Below are positions 25,387 through 37,055 of a stretch of 64,000 bases of DNA, piece by piece. Below the pieces are notes generated by a model that saw nothing but the letters and a program-made list of their open reading frames with translations, searched no databases and was not told where the DNA came from. The translations under genes and the position numbers were made by a program. The stretch spans positions 189,155,127-189,219,126 of the forward strand of contig NC_073693.1 in NCBI RefSeq assembly GCF_029784155.1, given 5' to 3'. The DNA comes from Uranotaenia lowii (Eukaryota; Arthropoda; Insecta; Diptera; Culicidae). Positions within the stretch are counted from its first letter, which is position 1; the number at the start of each line of letters is the position of its first letter.

Positions 25387-26337
25387 CCGTAAACTGGGGG
25401 AACTTTGATCACTTTTTTCATTCATTTTAGAATATTTTGGAAGGGGTTGCTTTTTCGTAAAACCTAAAAGCTTTAAAACCCTTACTGAGGTGAGGAGTTT
25501 TAAACATGATCATGGATTGCAGTAAATTCAAACGACATTTGTGGTCATAATTAAATGTTTGTTACAAAACCAGATTTCGAGTTTCGGGGTAACTTTGATC
25601 ACTATGGTTTTCACGTATCTCAACATCTCCAAATTTATTGTTTTGATGCCATGATACACAGAAGGCTCAAAACATCGATACCAGTAATTTTTTGTTTGGA
25701 CTCAATTGAATTTTTCAACGTTTTCTATCAAAAACAAATATACTCGAAAGATGGATAATGTTGCTGCATACATTTAGGGGCAAAAATTGTAAACATTTCT
25801 CAATATTTTTTGACCTCGAAATCAAATAAAATTTTACTTTCATGCAATTCCCGAAGTCCTCGTACTGTTCCCACGTTATTTTTCCCTTCAAACTATACCA
25901 TTATTTAGGGTTTTTAGCCATTTTTTCTATACAGGCTTTTTCATGGAAAATGACTGTTTTTTTTCCAAATCCAAAAACTATCATCAAATGACCATAACAA
26001 TAACACTTAAACTTAACCTAAACCAAGAAAAATAGTTGAACTTTCACATCGAACAACCCATTTGCTCCTAAATGCTTAAATTTGATCAGGAGAGATGTTT
26101 GTTTGTGAGCCTTCGAAAAACCGGATATTTTATGATTTTAAAAATATATATTAAGTGATATTAAAAATCTCCAAATTAAAACCAAATTTAGCTTATTTGT
26201 AACTCAGTTTACAGGCTTTCAAACGCAGTAAACAATTTTCAGATATTTTAACTCTATAGTTAGTTAATGATGATTATCTGCAAAAATTTCATGTTGATCA
26301 AAGTTACCCCGCTGATCAAAGTTCCCCCAGTTTACGG
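25387..26337. mobile_element. MITE with CCGTAAACTGGGG ends, copy 2, nested
   Basis: Inverted ends CCGTAAACTGGGGGAACTTT on both sides with TA duplications, inserted 28 bases inside the piggyBac-type element. It matches 5654-6469 in the opposite orientation, including GTTACCCCGAAACTCGAAAT read on the minus strand and the 17-bp motif at 25765-25780. Nesting shows that it arrived after the host element. Confidence 0.9.
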
Positions 26338-26477
26338 TACCTATTCGGACCGTGACCAGTCAAAATGACTGGTAAAGGGGAAATTTTTTATATCATAATA
26401 TTTTTAACTTTTTTCTTTTAAAATTATTTTGTTATTCATTCGATAACATTTTTGTTATAAAATGGAAATATTTTTTC

Positions 26478-27816
26478 ACCATGGATGCACGGAATCACCT
26501 CATTTTTGCAGAGTTGACGAATGCATGTATGTCATAAAATGAATATTTCAAATCATTATCAAAAAATCAAAACACATTATCAATTTAATTATAAAATCAT
26601 GTTAGATGGCTATGGGTATTGATCATGGGTGCACGGTTTCACTTCAATTTTGTTTTAGTAGATATTTTCTAGCACCCATCGCTCTGAAATTTTTCAACAC
26701 GTTGCCTATAAATTATACCTGATATTGTAGATTTTGAAACATATTTTTTCTTAAAGTAGAGCAATTTACCATGGGTGCACGGATTCACCGCTATTCATCC
26801 AAAATCTATTTTTTTTGCATGCTAGAGGTAAAGAATAAAGACTTTTACCGATGAAAATGAAAATTTGTATTATATACATGGTTTTTTACTATAGGTGCAC
26901 GGATTCACCGCGTTTTAATCAAATATTTTTGAAAAATTTTAAAAAGCATTTTTACAAATTTTAACTAAACCAAAGTCGAAACCATGTTTTTCATGTTGAG
27001 ACATAATGATTTAAATAACGATTTTTATTCAAAGCTACGTTTTTTTCATTTCTGGAAAAGAAATATTTCAATTATATCTTGTAGTATTAAATTTAATCAT
27101 TTATTATTCAAAAACAGGTTGCATACGTATATTTATCTGATAAGATCTGATCAACATCCAAGAAATTTGAAAACGGTTACCATGGACCGAGTGAATTTTA
27201 TAAATTATATGCATCAAGTTATGTCATGCGACGGAAAACAGAGAAAATAAAAATAATGAACCAACATTGTCAAATGTGCACGTTGATTTGTTTTTCCTTT
27301 AAAGTTTTTCGATTGACTAATATTGCATTTAAAATAACTATCATATCTAATTCAAAAATATTTTGTGTTCTGAAGCAAATTGAAAACTATTTATTTCTAT
27401 ATAATTTACAACAGCGAATTAACAGCCATTCCGTGCACCCATGTTGAAATATCTTAGCGCCGATGTGGTCTATAAGATAGGTTGGCTCGAGTCTGGTCTA
27501 GGTATGCCAGGCGTACTGGGTTCGATTCCCGGTATCAGCAAGAAAACACTTAGGTTCAAACCCCATAAGACGCCGACAGGTAAGATGTGTTTCCTTTTAT
27601 GATAAGCATGTTCAATAAGAATGTTCAATCAGTTGCCAGCTGGCCAGGTATATACACGGGTACCGGAATACCTGTAAGTGAACTTGCATTGGAAATTTGT
27701 CGAACCTAATAATCTAAGAATGCATGTGAATACATACTTGGGCAGAAACTGCGGTGAATCCGTGCACCCATGGTGGATAACCAACGTATAAAAAATATTC
27801 CGTGCACCCATGTTGA
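26478..27816. repeat. seven copies of a 20-bp GTGCAC-centred repeat
   Basis: The word ATGGGTGCACGGATTCACC occurs on the plus strand near 26480, 26624, 26769 and 26889, and on the minus strand near 27428, 27752 and 27800. Spacers of about 145, 145 and 120 bases in the left group are unrelated to one another. The four-plus, three-minus arrangement points inward across a 520-bp centre. All copies lie inside the piggyBac-type element. They could be protein-binding sites or remnants of a palindromic ancestor. Confidence 0.85.
27456..27665 (+). mobile_element. tRNA-like SINE, third family
   Basis: A perfect box B (GGTTCGATTCCC) lies near 27518 with a weaker box A-like GATGTGGTCTATAAGATAGG about 50 bases before it. 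A body of unknown origin follows. It sits between the inverted copies of the 20-bp GTGCAC repeat. No second copy is present in this window, so the 3' boundary is approximate. Confidence 0.5.
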
Positions 27817-28473
27817 AATATTATTTAAATTATTCAGTTTCATAGCTGATATCTTCAAATTTGAATAAATGAGTATACAATTCATATTTATTTTACTCAT
27901 TCTAGTTTAGTATAAAACATATTTATCACCTAAAACTACTCGATTACTCATAACTTTTACAAATCTTGATGAAATTTCGCCAAATTTTGACAGAAAGTTC
28001 GATTATAGTTGAGCAACAAAACAGACCAAAAAAATGGGAGTCAAGTCTTTGAAGCGCCACACAGCAGCCAATCCGAGAACTTTTTCTACAAATCTTCATG
28101 ACTTAACATCGAAAATCAATAATTTAATAACGAATGACACACTTCTGCCCACCATAAATCAACTAAGGCTCATTGTCTTGAATGAAGATTGCAAATGAAA
28201 CCAAAAGCAAGCGAAAAAATTTTATCTTATTTGAGTTATGGAGTTGTGAATTCTACCAGTCATTTTGACTGGTCACGTTCCGAGTGCCCATGGCGAAATT
28301 TTTCTCGCTTATTAAAAGAGCTAGTGAAATAAAAAATACACAGTTTTGTAGAGATTCAAAATTCATGAAAAGTCGTATTTTTTGCGAATTTTTTAAGCGA
28401 AGTACTTAAAAGATATTCAACAAACAAAGTGTCCAACCAGTCATTTTGACTGGTGCGGTCTTTCTAGTGTTAA

Positions 28474-30340
28474 TAAACCATTTTTGTTTTTTTTACGGAA
28501 ATTGGTTCTATGTTATAGGATTTTAGGATCTTGAGGTCAAACAATTAACTCAGGATGTTACACATATTTGTCGCTGATTTAATTTTATCAACTGCTTAGT
28601 CAGTGATGTTTCAATCCACAAAAGGCACCATAACAGCAAATAATGATCTGGAAGAGCTAAGCTTAACACAATCATTACTCGCTTTTACGGTATAGAAAAG
28701 TTTAAACAAAAGAATTGCTAGATTTTTTCTGAAATATAAGCCTACTTATTTTCAGTTTTCGGTTTAAAAGTTAAATCAACTTTTATAAGTTTAATATAAA
28801 TTGACACGAATGCCACATGGATGGTAAAATGTCACAAACAAAACCTAAAAAAAAGATTGACATTAAACAAATATTAATTCTAAACTAAAAATTCTATCAG
28901 CCGGCATGCTTTGCAAACATAGGCAAACAAAATCATCTCAAAAATTAGAAGTTCTCAATCCAACGCCAACCACTGTTCGGTTCCGGAATTGTGTTGTTGT
29001 TTTGACTAGACTTGCATGCATATGTCTGTATGTATTACGAGAAAATTTGTCGATGAGCTACGTAAGGAAAATGCAACATTTGATTTTGACCCATCGTTTA
29101 AATGGAAAACGACGAGTTCATGGAGTTACCTAGTAGGGATCAAAGACTTCAACCTTCATATTCAAATCAGATATCGTTAAAGGTGTCTTCAAATAATTTT
29201 CGCAATTGAACATCAAAATTCAAGTAAAGTTGAGTTTGTTAGAATGACTATGGTGTCAAATTCCTAGATCTGTCTAAGTGAAAAACTTGTATTTTATCCT
29301 CAGAAATGTATCGGCCAAGCGCGTTTCGTAATGAGTTGGTGTTGTATGGCTTCCATACTAACTGCAATGTTTTTGTTTGTTAGATTGGACCATCGCCGTC
29401 GATCTACAACCAAACACAGCAACTACACAGATGTGAAAATGTGGAACCAGAAAGAACAAAAACAAAATCACTTTTCCGTCAGACAGCGGCAGCAGCATGA
29501 ATCTAGAGCAAACTAAATTTAATATATGCTAGATACTGTTGTTGGTGTGGTGCTCTCCCTCTCATTAATTGCGGCTTAAGGATGCGTGTTGCTCACTGGG
29601 AAAAATGCTTCACACCTACAACCTGACAGAGGAAAACTGCTTTTCACTAAATTTCCCATCACACCATTCACTCGCTATTTGTATTTTCTTCATTGAGTCA
29701 TTCCCGAGCTTCGGTGATTTGCTTCGCTACTTTGAATCACTTTTAGAACAGCACAAAGGAACTCGATTTACACGCTTCGTCATTATCAAATTCAAATATC
29801 CTCATTCGATTACATGACCCCACTATCGGAATAAGTGAATAAACAAACTGTTCTAGTGTTCTAATTTCTGCTTACGCCAGAGCGTACTTGAGTGATGTCG
29901 CACAAAGAATCTCAACTGCTCAATATGCACCAAAACAAAGCGTAAAATAACACTTTAGCCACACATGCCACATTTGGACACTTTGTTCTGTCTGGGGCTA
30001 GGGGGATGCGTTGCGTCCAATTCCGTAACTTGAGAACCCCCAACGTGCCGCGAAATACGGATATCAGCTATCACGAGAAAAAAAAAGCGCGACTCTACTA
30101 CCTCAGCGGAGGAAGGCAAAATAGCTAGCTAGCCTAGCAGCCTTCGCACGGTTTCGTCTCGACCTAGAACTGAAAAAACTGAATCGAGGGATCTAGTCGA
30201 TCGTAAACACCGCCGTGTTGCCGCCGAACTGCCAGTAAGAACTGCTCGAATCAAACTGATGCGCTTTCTCGCGGTCGGCTCGAGAGATTCCCACAAAGTG
30301 CGGCTATACTATCTTGTGCTAGCGCTAGCGTAGTGGACTA
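28474..30340. other. mostly unique noncoding sequence leading to a promoter
   Basis: No gene recognised. From about 29,500 base composition becomes balanced and repeats disappear, typical of upstream regulatory DNA ahead of the TATA promoter at 30344. Open frames at 29331 and 29569 have no family resemblance. Confidence 0.4.
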
Positions 30341-30343
30341 GTG

Positions 30344-30351
30344 TATATAAG
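30344..30351 (+). promoter_or_regulatory. TATA box of a plus-strand gene
   Basis: TATATAAG lies at the edge of a 400-bp GC-richer island; a start site would fall about 30 bases on, near 30373 (GATCTTCGTTCG). The 5' sequence beyond contains a short upstream frame and a splice donor, fitting a first exon. Confidence 0.5.
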
Positions 30352-30372
30352 GCAAAAAGAGGTGTGCGCGAT

Positions 30373-30460
30373 CTTCGTTCGAATTTCCTCCACAACACAG
30401 CGATGAACGATGAACAACCGTGAGCTCGAGAGAATATTTGCAATCTTATTCTTCGATCAG
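30373..30460 (+). CDS. probable first exon of an unidentified plus-strand gene
   Basis: From the predicted start site the second ATG (30410) opens 17 codons, MNNRELERIFAILFFDQ, ending exactly at a good donor, CAG|GTATCG. The first ATG (30403) opens only six codons and would be an upstream frame. A second possible donor (CTG|GTAGGT at 30511) would instead give a start at 30502 with M-E-A. The following exons were not found to the right, so the first intron would be long. Product unknown. Confidence 0.3.
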
Positions 30461-30511
30461 GTATCGACAAACAGATAAATTGAACGAGAAAATTAAATCA
30501 CATGGAAGCTG

Positions 30512-31595
30512 GTAGGTATATTTACTTAGCGAGTGACTGTGTGGAAGACTGAACATCGAGTTTTCATAACCTTGGCGGTACTTAATAAGGATACATTTCC
30601 TAGCGAAAATATGATAATGATCAGAAATCTCTTACAATAAAAAAAAAAACACAAGCTTAATAAAACTTAAGAGTTACGGAAGCTTCAAAAATGTAAGTAT
30701 GTTATTCAAATTAACGTTAAGGACCAAAGTTATTATTGAAATATATTCTGTTAACACATGTTACTGAGAAGTTTGCCCTTGTTGTTTCTTATATCTATCA
30801 ATCTGAACATCGAAAAATACTTTCACATCAGTCGATCGAAATGAGCTCCTCGTTCTGTTTGCATTCTAAAAGGGTCAAGTTCATTATCAGTTAAGCGAAA
30901 ACACGTCTAATGTCTGGGTTGCGAGAACTAGTTCACCAGATAAAAGAACAAAATAATCCCAACACACCCGAGCTTAAGTAGAACGCGTGCCAACAAAGCC
31001 GCAGCTCATCGAACTGCTCCTGTAAACTGTTAGGTTTTTCTCTCAGAAGTAAAAAAAAATGATGACATATCAGCTGTTTATATTTTGCGGTGGTTAAAAA
31101 TATAAAAATGAGAGAAATAATGAAAATCAATGTATTTCGGGGAAAAGCGGCTGCTCAGTGAACATGTCCACCAACACACATGTGATCGGATTTCCATCTG
31201 TTAAATGTTCTGTTACTTTGTAACCAACTGCTTCTGAAGCCAACGTTCTCATAATCGGTGTAAAATTCTTCCCGTTCACTGGGGGGCTAGCAGACAAAAT
31301 GTCCCGATTTAGGATGATGGAATGTTTGAATCAAAACATAAGAGACAGCATCAACAAGAAATGAGACTCCCAATTGCATAAACTCCGTGATTCTGAGGGC
31401 TCAATCGCTAAACGATATTTAGTTCTGCTTTATCATAACACGTTCGTCAATCCGTCAAACTAGATCGGTGACAAGATTCTGGTACAGGTTAAAAGGTTTA
31501 ACAATTCAATAATTTGAAAAAGATTTCTTTTCATTTGTAAAATTATTGTAGTAGTGTTTTATTAGTGTGTCCAGATTTTATTTTGGCAAATGTTT
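30512..31595. other. noncoding, nothing recognised
   Basis: Probable intron of the gene starting near 30373. No repeats or frames of note. Confidence 0.4.
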
Positions 31596-31599
31596 TTCA

Positions 31600-32160
31600 T
31601 CAAAAGTTTTAAAGTTGATGGGACATCAAATTGACGTAGTCAGAAAAATTATTGGTTTCACCACCTATTTTTTAGTTTTTCAAGAACATGCGATTTCCAC
31701 TCTACTTAGAAAAAGCAGTAAGTTGCACGAACCTTGTTTTCAATGAAAAATCAAAAGAAAACGTTTTAAAATTTATAGTTTTCGATATATTTAACGCATA
31801 AAACACCAATTTCAGTAATTTTTGGTTTTGTTCGGATAAAATTTTACATTTTTTCTTTCAAAAATGTTTTCAAAGAAAAAGCATAAGGGTACTGCATACA
31901 TTTAGGGGTAAAAAATACTACAAAAAATCTACTGTCCGAAGACATAAAATTTAATGTTTGGATGGTTAAAATTTGGGAATTAAGAAACCCGTGATGCAAA
32001 AATTATATTCCAGCATATGGAAAAGTGATTTAAAAGGTAAATCTTTGATTTGCATGTTGATGCATTTTAACCCAGACTGGTAACTGAATCATAAAAATTT
32101 TAATTTAACAAAATATGGCGATTGTCCGAAACAGATTTTTACACCGACAGTATTGGTATA
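31600..32160 (+). mobile_element. partial copy of the long MITE at 12009
   Basis: Collinear with 12090-12660: GACATCAAATTGACGTAGT, CATGCGATTTCCACTCT, AACACCAATTTCAGTAATTT, the 17-bp motif (31893-31909), GTGATGCAAAA, and GATTGTCCGAAACAGATTTT. Both termini are missing. Confidence 0.7.
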
Positions 32161-32332
32161 GGATAATAAAAACAACACAAAGTTTGAAGATGATATCGTT
32201 AAGCACATTTTCACATTAAATATCATATTAACACCTTCATTTCCTCCATAGAAAGTTTTTCGATCAAATGAATAGTTTTTAAAATACACACGTTTGTAAC
32301 TTCCCAGATTCTAAATTATCATAGCCTTACAG

Positions 32333-32433
32333 CGCAGACACCATATACCCAGACTGATCAGTGGCGGTTGAGCCCATACAACTACAAATCGCCCAGAACC
32401 ATACGCCATCTATCGGGGCATCGTGAAACCATT
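32333..32433 (+). repeat. 100-bp interspersed repeat, copy 1
   Basis: GCAGACACCATATACCCAGA at one end and CATCTATCGGGGCATCGTGA near the other recur in inverted orientation at 38640-38735. The two copies are diverged, especially in the middle. They are either two short elements or the tips of one larger unit of 6.4 kb. Confidence 0.6.
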
Positions 32434-33082
32434 GTGCTTCATCAAGAAAAAAAAAATGCACTTGATAATTAACAAGCCAAATGAAAACTTGTTTGATTGA
32501 ATCACCTATGAGTATTTGAAATTCTTTTTAGAATATTTTCAATTTGGTTTTTGTCTTCAATGTTGAACTGTTTACTCTAATTTACTGTAGCATGATAAGA
32601 AATGAATGTTGTACACACCATGCCCGTTGATCGATTTAGATGAAAAAATACAAAACTTACGTTGTATCGGTCCTTAGTTTAGAGCCAATTATTTTGGTAT
32701 TCAGCTTTGATTTCGAAATTTATCCGGCTGAGTGACAGTTTGAAATTTATAATGTCCGCATTAAATAATTCATTGAGTTCTGAATTGTTCATCTTATTAT
32801 TTTTATTTATAGTTTACTACGACAAAAAAAAACAAACTTCATAATATGATTTATTATATCCTTGAAAAACTTGAATTCCAATCAATCTTAGCTGTTTTGG
32901 CTAATATCTAGATTGGTTTGAGGAGTGAAATACATTATCGTTGGAATGATTAGAACTTGTTTAGACAATTTGCAAAAAAAAAATTAAGTAGAATAATAAA
33001 TATGACGAATGTATTGGCCAGCGCTTTAATCATATTTACTTTTTGTTTTTGTTTCAATTATAGTCGTTTTACAATCTTTATA
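32434..33082. other. noncoding, nothing recognised
   Basis: AT-rich without supported features. Confidence 0.5.
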
Positions 33083-33232
33083 GCATTCGCGACTTTATCA
33101 ACGTTGCAGTTGGCGGATTGTTATTGAAAAACTATCCGGTACAACTGTGTTCGATGTTTACTCTTGGGCTCGAACTCGCGGACATCGGCTCAGGAGGCAA
33201 CAGACTTGCCAACTGAGCTATATCACAAGCCT
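33083..33232 (-). mobile_element. tRNA-derived SINE, copy 2 of first family
   Basis: On the minus strand it reads GGCTTGTGATATAGCTCAGT with box A TAGCTCAGTTGG, box B GAGTTCGAGCCC, then AACTGTGTTCG-type spacer in complement, GTACCGGATAG and CCGCCAACTGCAAC. It matches 16524-16665 throughout. Both Pol III boxes look intact, better than in the other copy. Confidence 0.85.
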
Positions 33233-33956
33233 CAACCATATTTACTGCTGGTAGTGTTCGTGATATAATGCTGGTTGTTTCAATAAAATTTATATTTCGA
33301 TTTAGAAATATAACCTCAGAAACTTTTTTAGCCTTATTCTGGACTAGGGGAAAATTAGCCTAAAAAGCCTAATTTTTTAGACAATTTTTCCATCTTTTTC
33401 CGTTCAACTTTTTCTCTAAGAAATTTTTGGAAAACAAGGTCAAATATCCACTGAATTTGAGACATTTAAAAATGTCTGTTTCAAATCCATTTCTCCTTGT
33501 TTCTAAAAAACTTTCACGGTTGAAATTTAACCAAATGTTTTAATTCAAAGTTATGTTTAAATCATAGTCTTTTAGTAATTAGTATACAAAATGAATCCAT
33601 TCTTCAAAAAATTATAATTTTGAATGAAGTTTATTTCATGTGAATAAGCAATAATTTCACTGTATTATTTATCGAATTCAATACTTTTCCACACAGCCGA
33701 AACGAATTTTGAATGGTAAAAGAACATTACTCTCTTGATGCAAACGAAGATGATTTTTATTTTCTTGTCGTTGCATGAAATGTCAAATAGCGTATGCCTG
33801 TGTGAGTGAATTCGTTTTATGTTTTGATTTTGATGTGACGAGCTCACGTTTGTTTTTTTATACCCATTGATAGCATCGATTACACGTGCGATATTCAATA
33901 AATGGTTCGAAATTTGACCAACAAAAATAATGAAAACGGGTAAAACACTTTGTCAG
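33233..33956. other. noncoding, nothing recognised
   Basis: AT-rich; no supported feature before the RpL7A pseudogene. Confidence 0.5.
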
Positions 33957-34326
33957 TGTTGTTTATCTTCGAGAAGTATACCGGCCGGAAAACTCGATCG
34001 CTAAGATCCAACGATTGAAGGATAAGGCTAAGGCAAGGCCGCTGGCAAGGAGGAACCTCCGGCAAAGAAAACCAACCGCCTGCGGCAGGGCGCCAACACC
34101 GTCGTCAAACTAGTCGAGCAGAAGAAGGCTCAGCTGGTGATGATCGTTCACGATGCTGACTCCATTGAGCTGGTCATCTACCTACCGGCTCTGTGCCGAA
34201 AGATGGGTATTCAGTTCTGCATCATCAAGGACAAGTTCAGACTGGGAACGTTGGTGTTCCATCAAGATCTGCACCTGTGTTGCTCTGACCCAAGTGGACA
34301 ACTCCGACCGTGCCAATCTGTCCAAT
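33957..34326 (+). pseudogene. RpL7A: RpL7A retropseudogene, left part
   Basis: Intronless sequence reading, across frames, [18 protein letters not shown], then [40 protein letters not shown] and [20 protein letters not shown], the central part of cytosolic ribosomal protein eL8/L7A. Frame changes occur near 34035 and 34262. GC content is well above the flanks. The match to the conserved LPALCRKMG core is unmistakable. The left end is truncated within the protein and the right end is cut by a LINE. Confidence 0.93.
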
Positions 34327-34329
34327 TAA

Positions 34330-35479
34330 ACCATCTATACCAATTCTTTATTCTTTAATTCTTTATTCTTTAATTCTTTATTGGAGGGGAAAAAGCCCAT
34401 ATAAGTTGGATTGGATCCCTCTCATATGCGCGTAAAAACCCTCATCTTTTGCATCAACAGATTACAATTTAAATCCAAATGATACATCGAGTACTTAAAA
34501 TTAACACACCTTACAATCTAGCAATGTTTACACAATTAAGTATAGATAAGCCTAAATTACAAAAGCTCTCTGCGAAATTTACGTTTTAATGTGTTTCGGG
34601 ATAAATGAAAATCAAAAGCTGACGATACGCGATTGAATGTTCTAGATATTCTAGCAAGTGGTGCATTTTGACCGTAATTAGTAGAAGCATGTGGAAGGAC
34701 CAGGAAAGATTGAGAACGAAGGTTTCTGGGCCTTACATTAAAATTTAAACTTTCAAAAATTTGAGGACAATCAACATTACCGAGAATGATGTCGGATGTG
34801 AAGGATGCATCTAAGACAGCTCGACGAGAAGACAGAGTATCAAGTCCTATAAGATTGCATCTGTCTTCATATGCAGGAAGGTTGATGGGATCGTTCCAAG
34901 GTAAGTTGCGGAGAGCGAAGCGCAAAAATTTGCGTTGGATCTTCTCGATACGTTCAATTGAGTTGTTATAATAGGGATTCCAAACGATTGAGCAGTACTC
35001 TAAATTAGAGCGAACCAGTGCGCAGAAAAGGGTTTTAAGGCATTGAATATCTCTGAAATGCTAGGTTATTCTGAAAAGGAATCCTAGACATTTGGAGGCT
35101 TTGGTGACGACATAAGAGATATGGTCTCTAAATGATAGTTGTTGATCGAACATAACACCTAGATCTTTAACGACGCCGACGCGTGCGAGAGGTGTCTGTT
35201 GAATGCAATAGTCGAATTGAAATGTTGTGTGTTTGCGTGTGAACGATATGACCGAACATTTTGTAGCATTGAGGACCATACGGTTGTCATGACACCAATT
35301 TGAGAAGGCGTCTAGTTGGATTTGTAGGAATTCGGCATCTTTGGGAGAGCGTATGGTGTAGTAGAGTTTAAAATCATCCGCGTAAGAAATGTGCATGCAT
35401 TTCAGTAGAAGATTCACGTCGTTTAGGTACATCAAAAATATAAAGGGCCCTAAATGAGAGCCTTGGGGGACACCAGATG
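34330..35479 (-). mobile_element. 5'-truncated non-LTR retrotransposon (LINE)
   Basis: On the minus strand it starts inside the reverse transcriptase at SGVPQGSHLGP, continues through the catalytic YADDFKLYY and KDLGVMFDQQLSFRDH, and, after a frame break near 35050, into the carboxy-terminal RFALRNLPWNDPINLPAYED region. It ends in a tandem tail of the 15-base type TTCTTTATTCTTTAA (plus strand). Truncation at the 5' end and a simple tail are normal for target-primed insertion. It sits inside the RpL7A pseudogene. The same family occurs at 41131-44985. Confidence 0.9.
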
Positions 35480-35560
35480 CAACGATCTCTACGAGGAGAT
35501 CAAGCACTGGGTAGGTGGTCTGCTCGGGCCGAAGAGTATGGCCTGCATCGCCAAGCGGAT
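35480..35560 (+). pseudogene. RpL7A: RpL7A retropseudogene, right part
   Basis: Reads NDLYEEIKHWVGGLLGPKSM then ACIAKRI, the segment of L7A that follows the left part after a gap of about 10 codons. The missing codons were lost at LINE insertion or before. The normal C-terminus is absent and the frame runs into a stop soon after. Together the two parts date the order: retrocopy first, LINE second. Confidence 0.9.
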
Positions 35561-36730
35561 CAGATTATAAACACATGAAGATTATTGCACCTGTCGGTTG
35601 GTTGTCTGTACCTTTATCTAACAGCTTAGAATTTCGAAGCTTCCAATTCGATACCTTCCTTAGAATGAATTGTCGTTGAATAGTTAACCTCAAACAAATT
35701 TAAAACTTTAATAATTCATTAAGGATAAATTAAAAGAAAACTAACTAAAAAACCTTCACGATATTTAGAATTTCCCGCTTTAATTTTCTCCCTCGTTTTT
35801 GTTGTTTTTAATTAAATCAAAATTAAAGAATTGATTCATTAATTTTTGCACGAATCTGTTGTCTTTTGGTTTCAAAAACAGTAAATGAATTCAATATTTT
35901 TAAACATCAACTTGAAATAATTTTCTTTCATTTTGATAGAAATAAATTTAAACCAAAAAATAAGGTTTAGATAAAAAAAAATACTAGAACATTGATTTAA
36001 AAAGGTATTTCTTTTGTTTCAATGACAATCGATTTCTCTGCGTGAAACAATAAAGTGTAAGCTTAATTAGTTTTATTGGTATCTTCAACTTATCAACAGA
36101 ACATGAAAAGCTAAGCTATTATCACTAAACTCGGATGGGTGAGACTGTTTGTCAAGACTCATCATTTTGTCAACCAACTCACTTGATTAGAAATTGTTCT
36201 AAATTTGCGAGAAAATGTTTACAAATGCATCATCTCGAGGTCCAAAATATTGTTTCGAAAACCGCTGGGCTGTAAAAGGGCTCGTTTCGTATCCAAGTTT
36301 AAATAGATATTTGGAAAAGCAGACATTTTTCGAGTGTAACACAATTTTTTCAGAGAAAGGAAAATTTTAGAATTTATTGGAGAAAAAAAGTGAATAAAAA
36401 CCTGACATCGGTTTTTTGTTGTAGATGAAGACTTGATGGTATATTTCGTTGTTGCGATTTTCATTCATTTCTTCTGTGAACAAAACATTGTTTTTCAAAT
36501 TTTGTAAATATAGCCCCTACTTTTGTTTTATTCAGTTTTTGCAAACATTTGCATATGCGACGTTTCGGCTAGGAGAAGGTTTATGAAACTTTAGATTAAA
36601 CAGTTTATTCATCAAAACTTTGTAGTTTAAGTTTATTATTCGAAACTACAGTTACATATAATCTCGTCCATTCTTCTGATTTAAGAGTTCTAAACCAGTA
36701 ACATAATTTAAAGCCATATTCAATGTACTG
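35561..36730. other. noncoding, nothing recognised
   Basis: AT-rich, no repeats or genes supported. Confidence 0.5.
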
Positions 36731-37030
36731 AATTCACAGTGTGTGGTTTTCAACCTGGACCACAATGGAGTTGTCAGAAAATGGTTGTTTTTCAACCACA
36801 ACGCAATAAGGCTTAATTCTTTTTTTGATCTCATGGATTCTTCTTGTGAATTCACAGTGTGTGGTTTTCAACCAGGACCACAATGGAGTTGTCAGAAAAT
36901 GGTTGTTTTTCAACCACAACGCAATAAGGCTTAATTCATTTTTTGATCTCATGGATTCTTCTTGTGAATTCACAGTGTGTGGTTTTCAACCAGGACCACA
37001 CTGGAGTTGTCAGAAAATGTTTGTTTTTCA
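36731..37030 (+). repeat. 118-bp tandem repeat, about 2.5 copies
   Basis: AATTCACAGTGTGTGGTTTT begins units at 36731, 36849 and 36967, an exact 118-base period. Units differ at few positions (CCTGGACC/CCAGGACC, TTTTTTTG/TTCATTTTTTG). Each unit contains a partial inverted pair built on TGGTTTTCAACC and GGTTGTTTTTCAACC. High similarity means recent expansion. Overlapping open frames here are by-products. Confidence 0.92.
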
Positions 37031-37055
37031 ACCACAACTCAATAAGGAAGTGGAG

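Larger units (their letters stand above)
25359..28469. mobile_element. piggyBac-type nonautonomous element, TTAA flanked
   Basis: Ends read CACTAGAAGGACCG and, from the right, CACTAGAAAGACCG, each directly abutting a TTAA (25355-25358 and 28470-28473). Piggybac elements duplicate TTAA and have CTAGAAA-type tips, so the class is well supported. Subterminal palindromes ACCAGTCAAAATGACTGGT occur near 26353 on the left and near 28257 and 28436 on the right. A 951-bp MITE and a SINE lie inside. No transposase frame remains. Without the MITE it is about 2.16 kb. Confidence 0.85.

Noticed and set aside
26478..27816. CRISPR-like array from the seven 20-bp repeats
   Set aside because: Spacing is irregular and over 100 bases, copies are in both orientations, and the DNA is eukaryotic.
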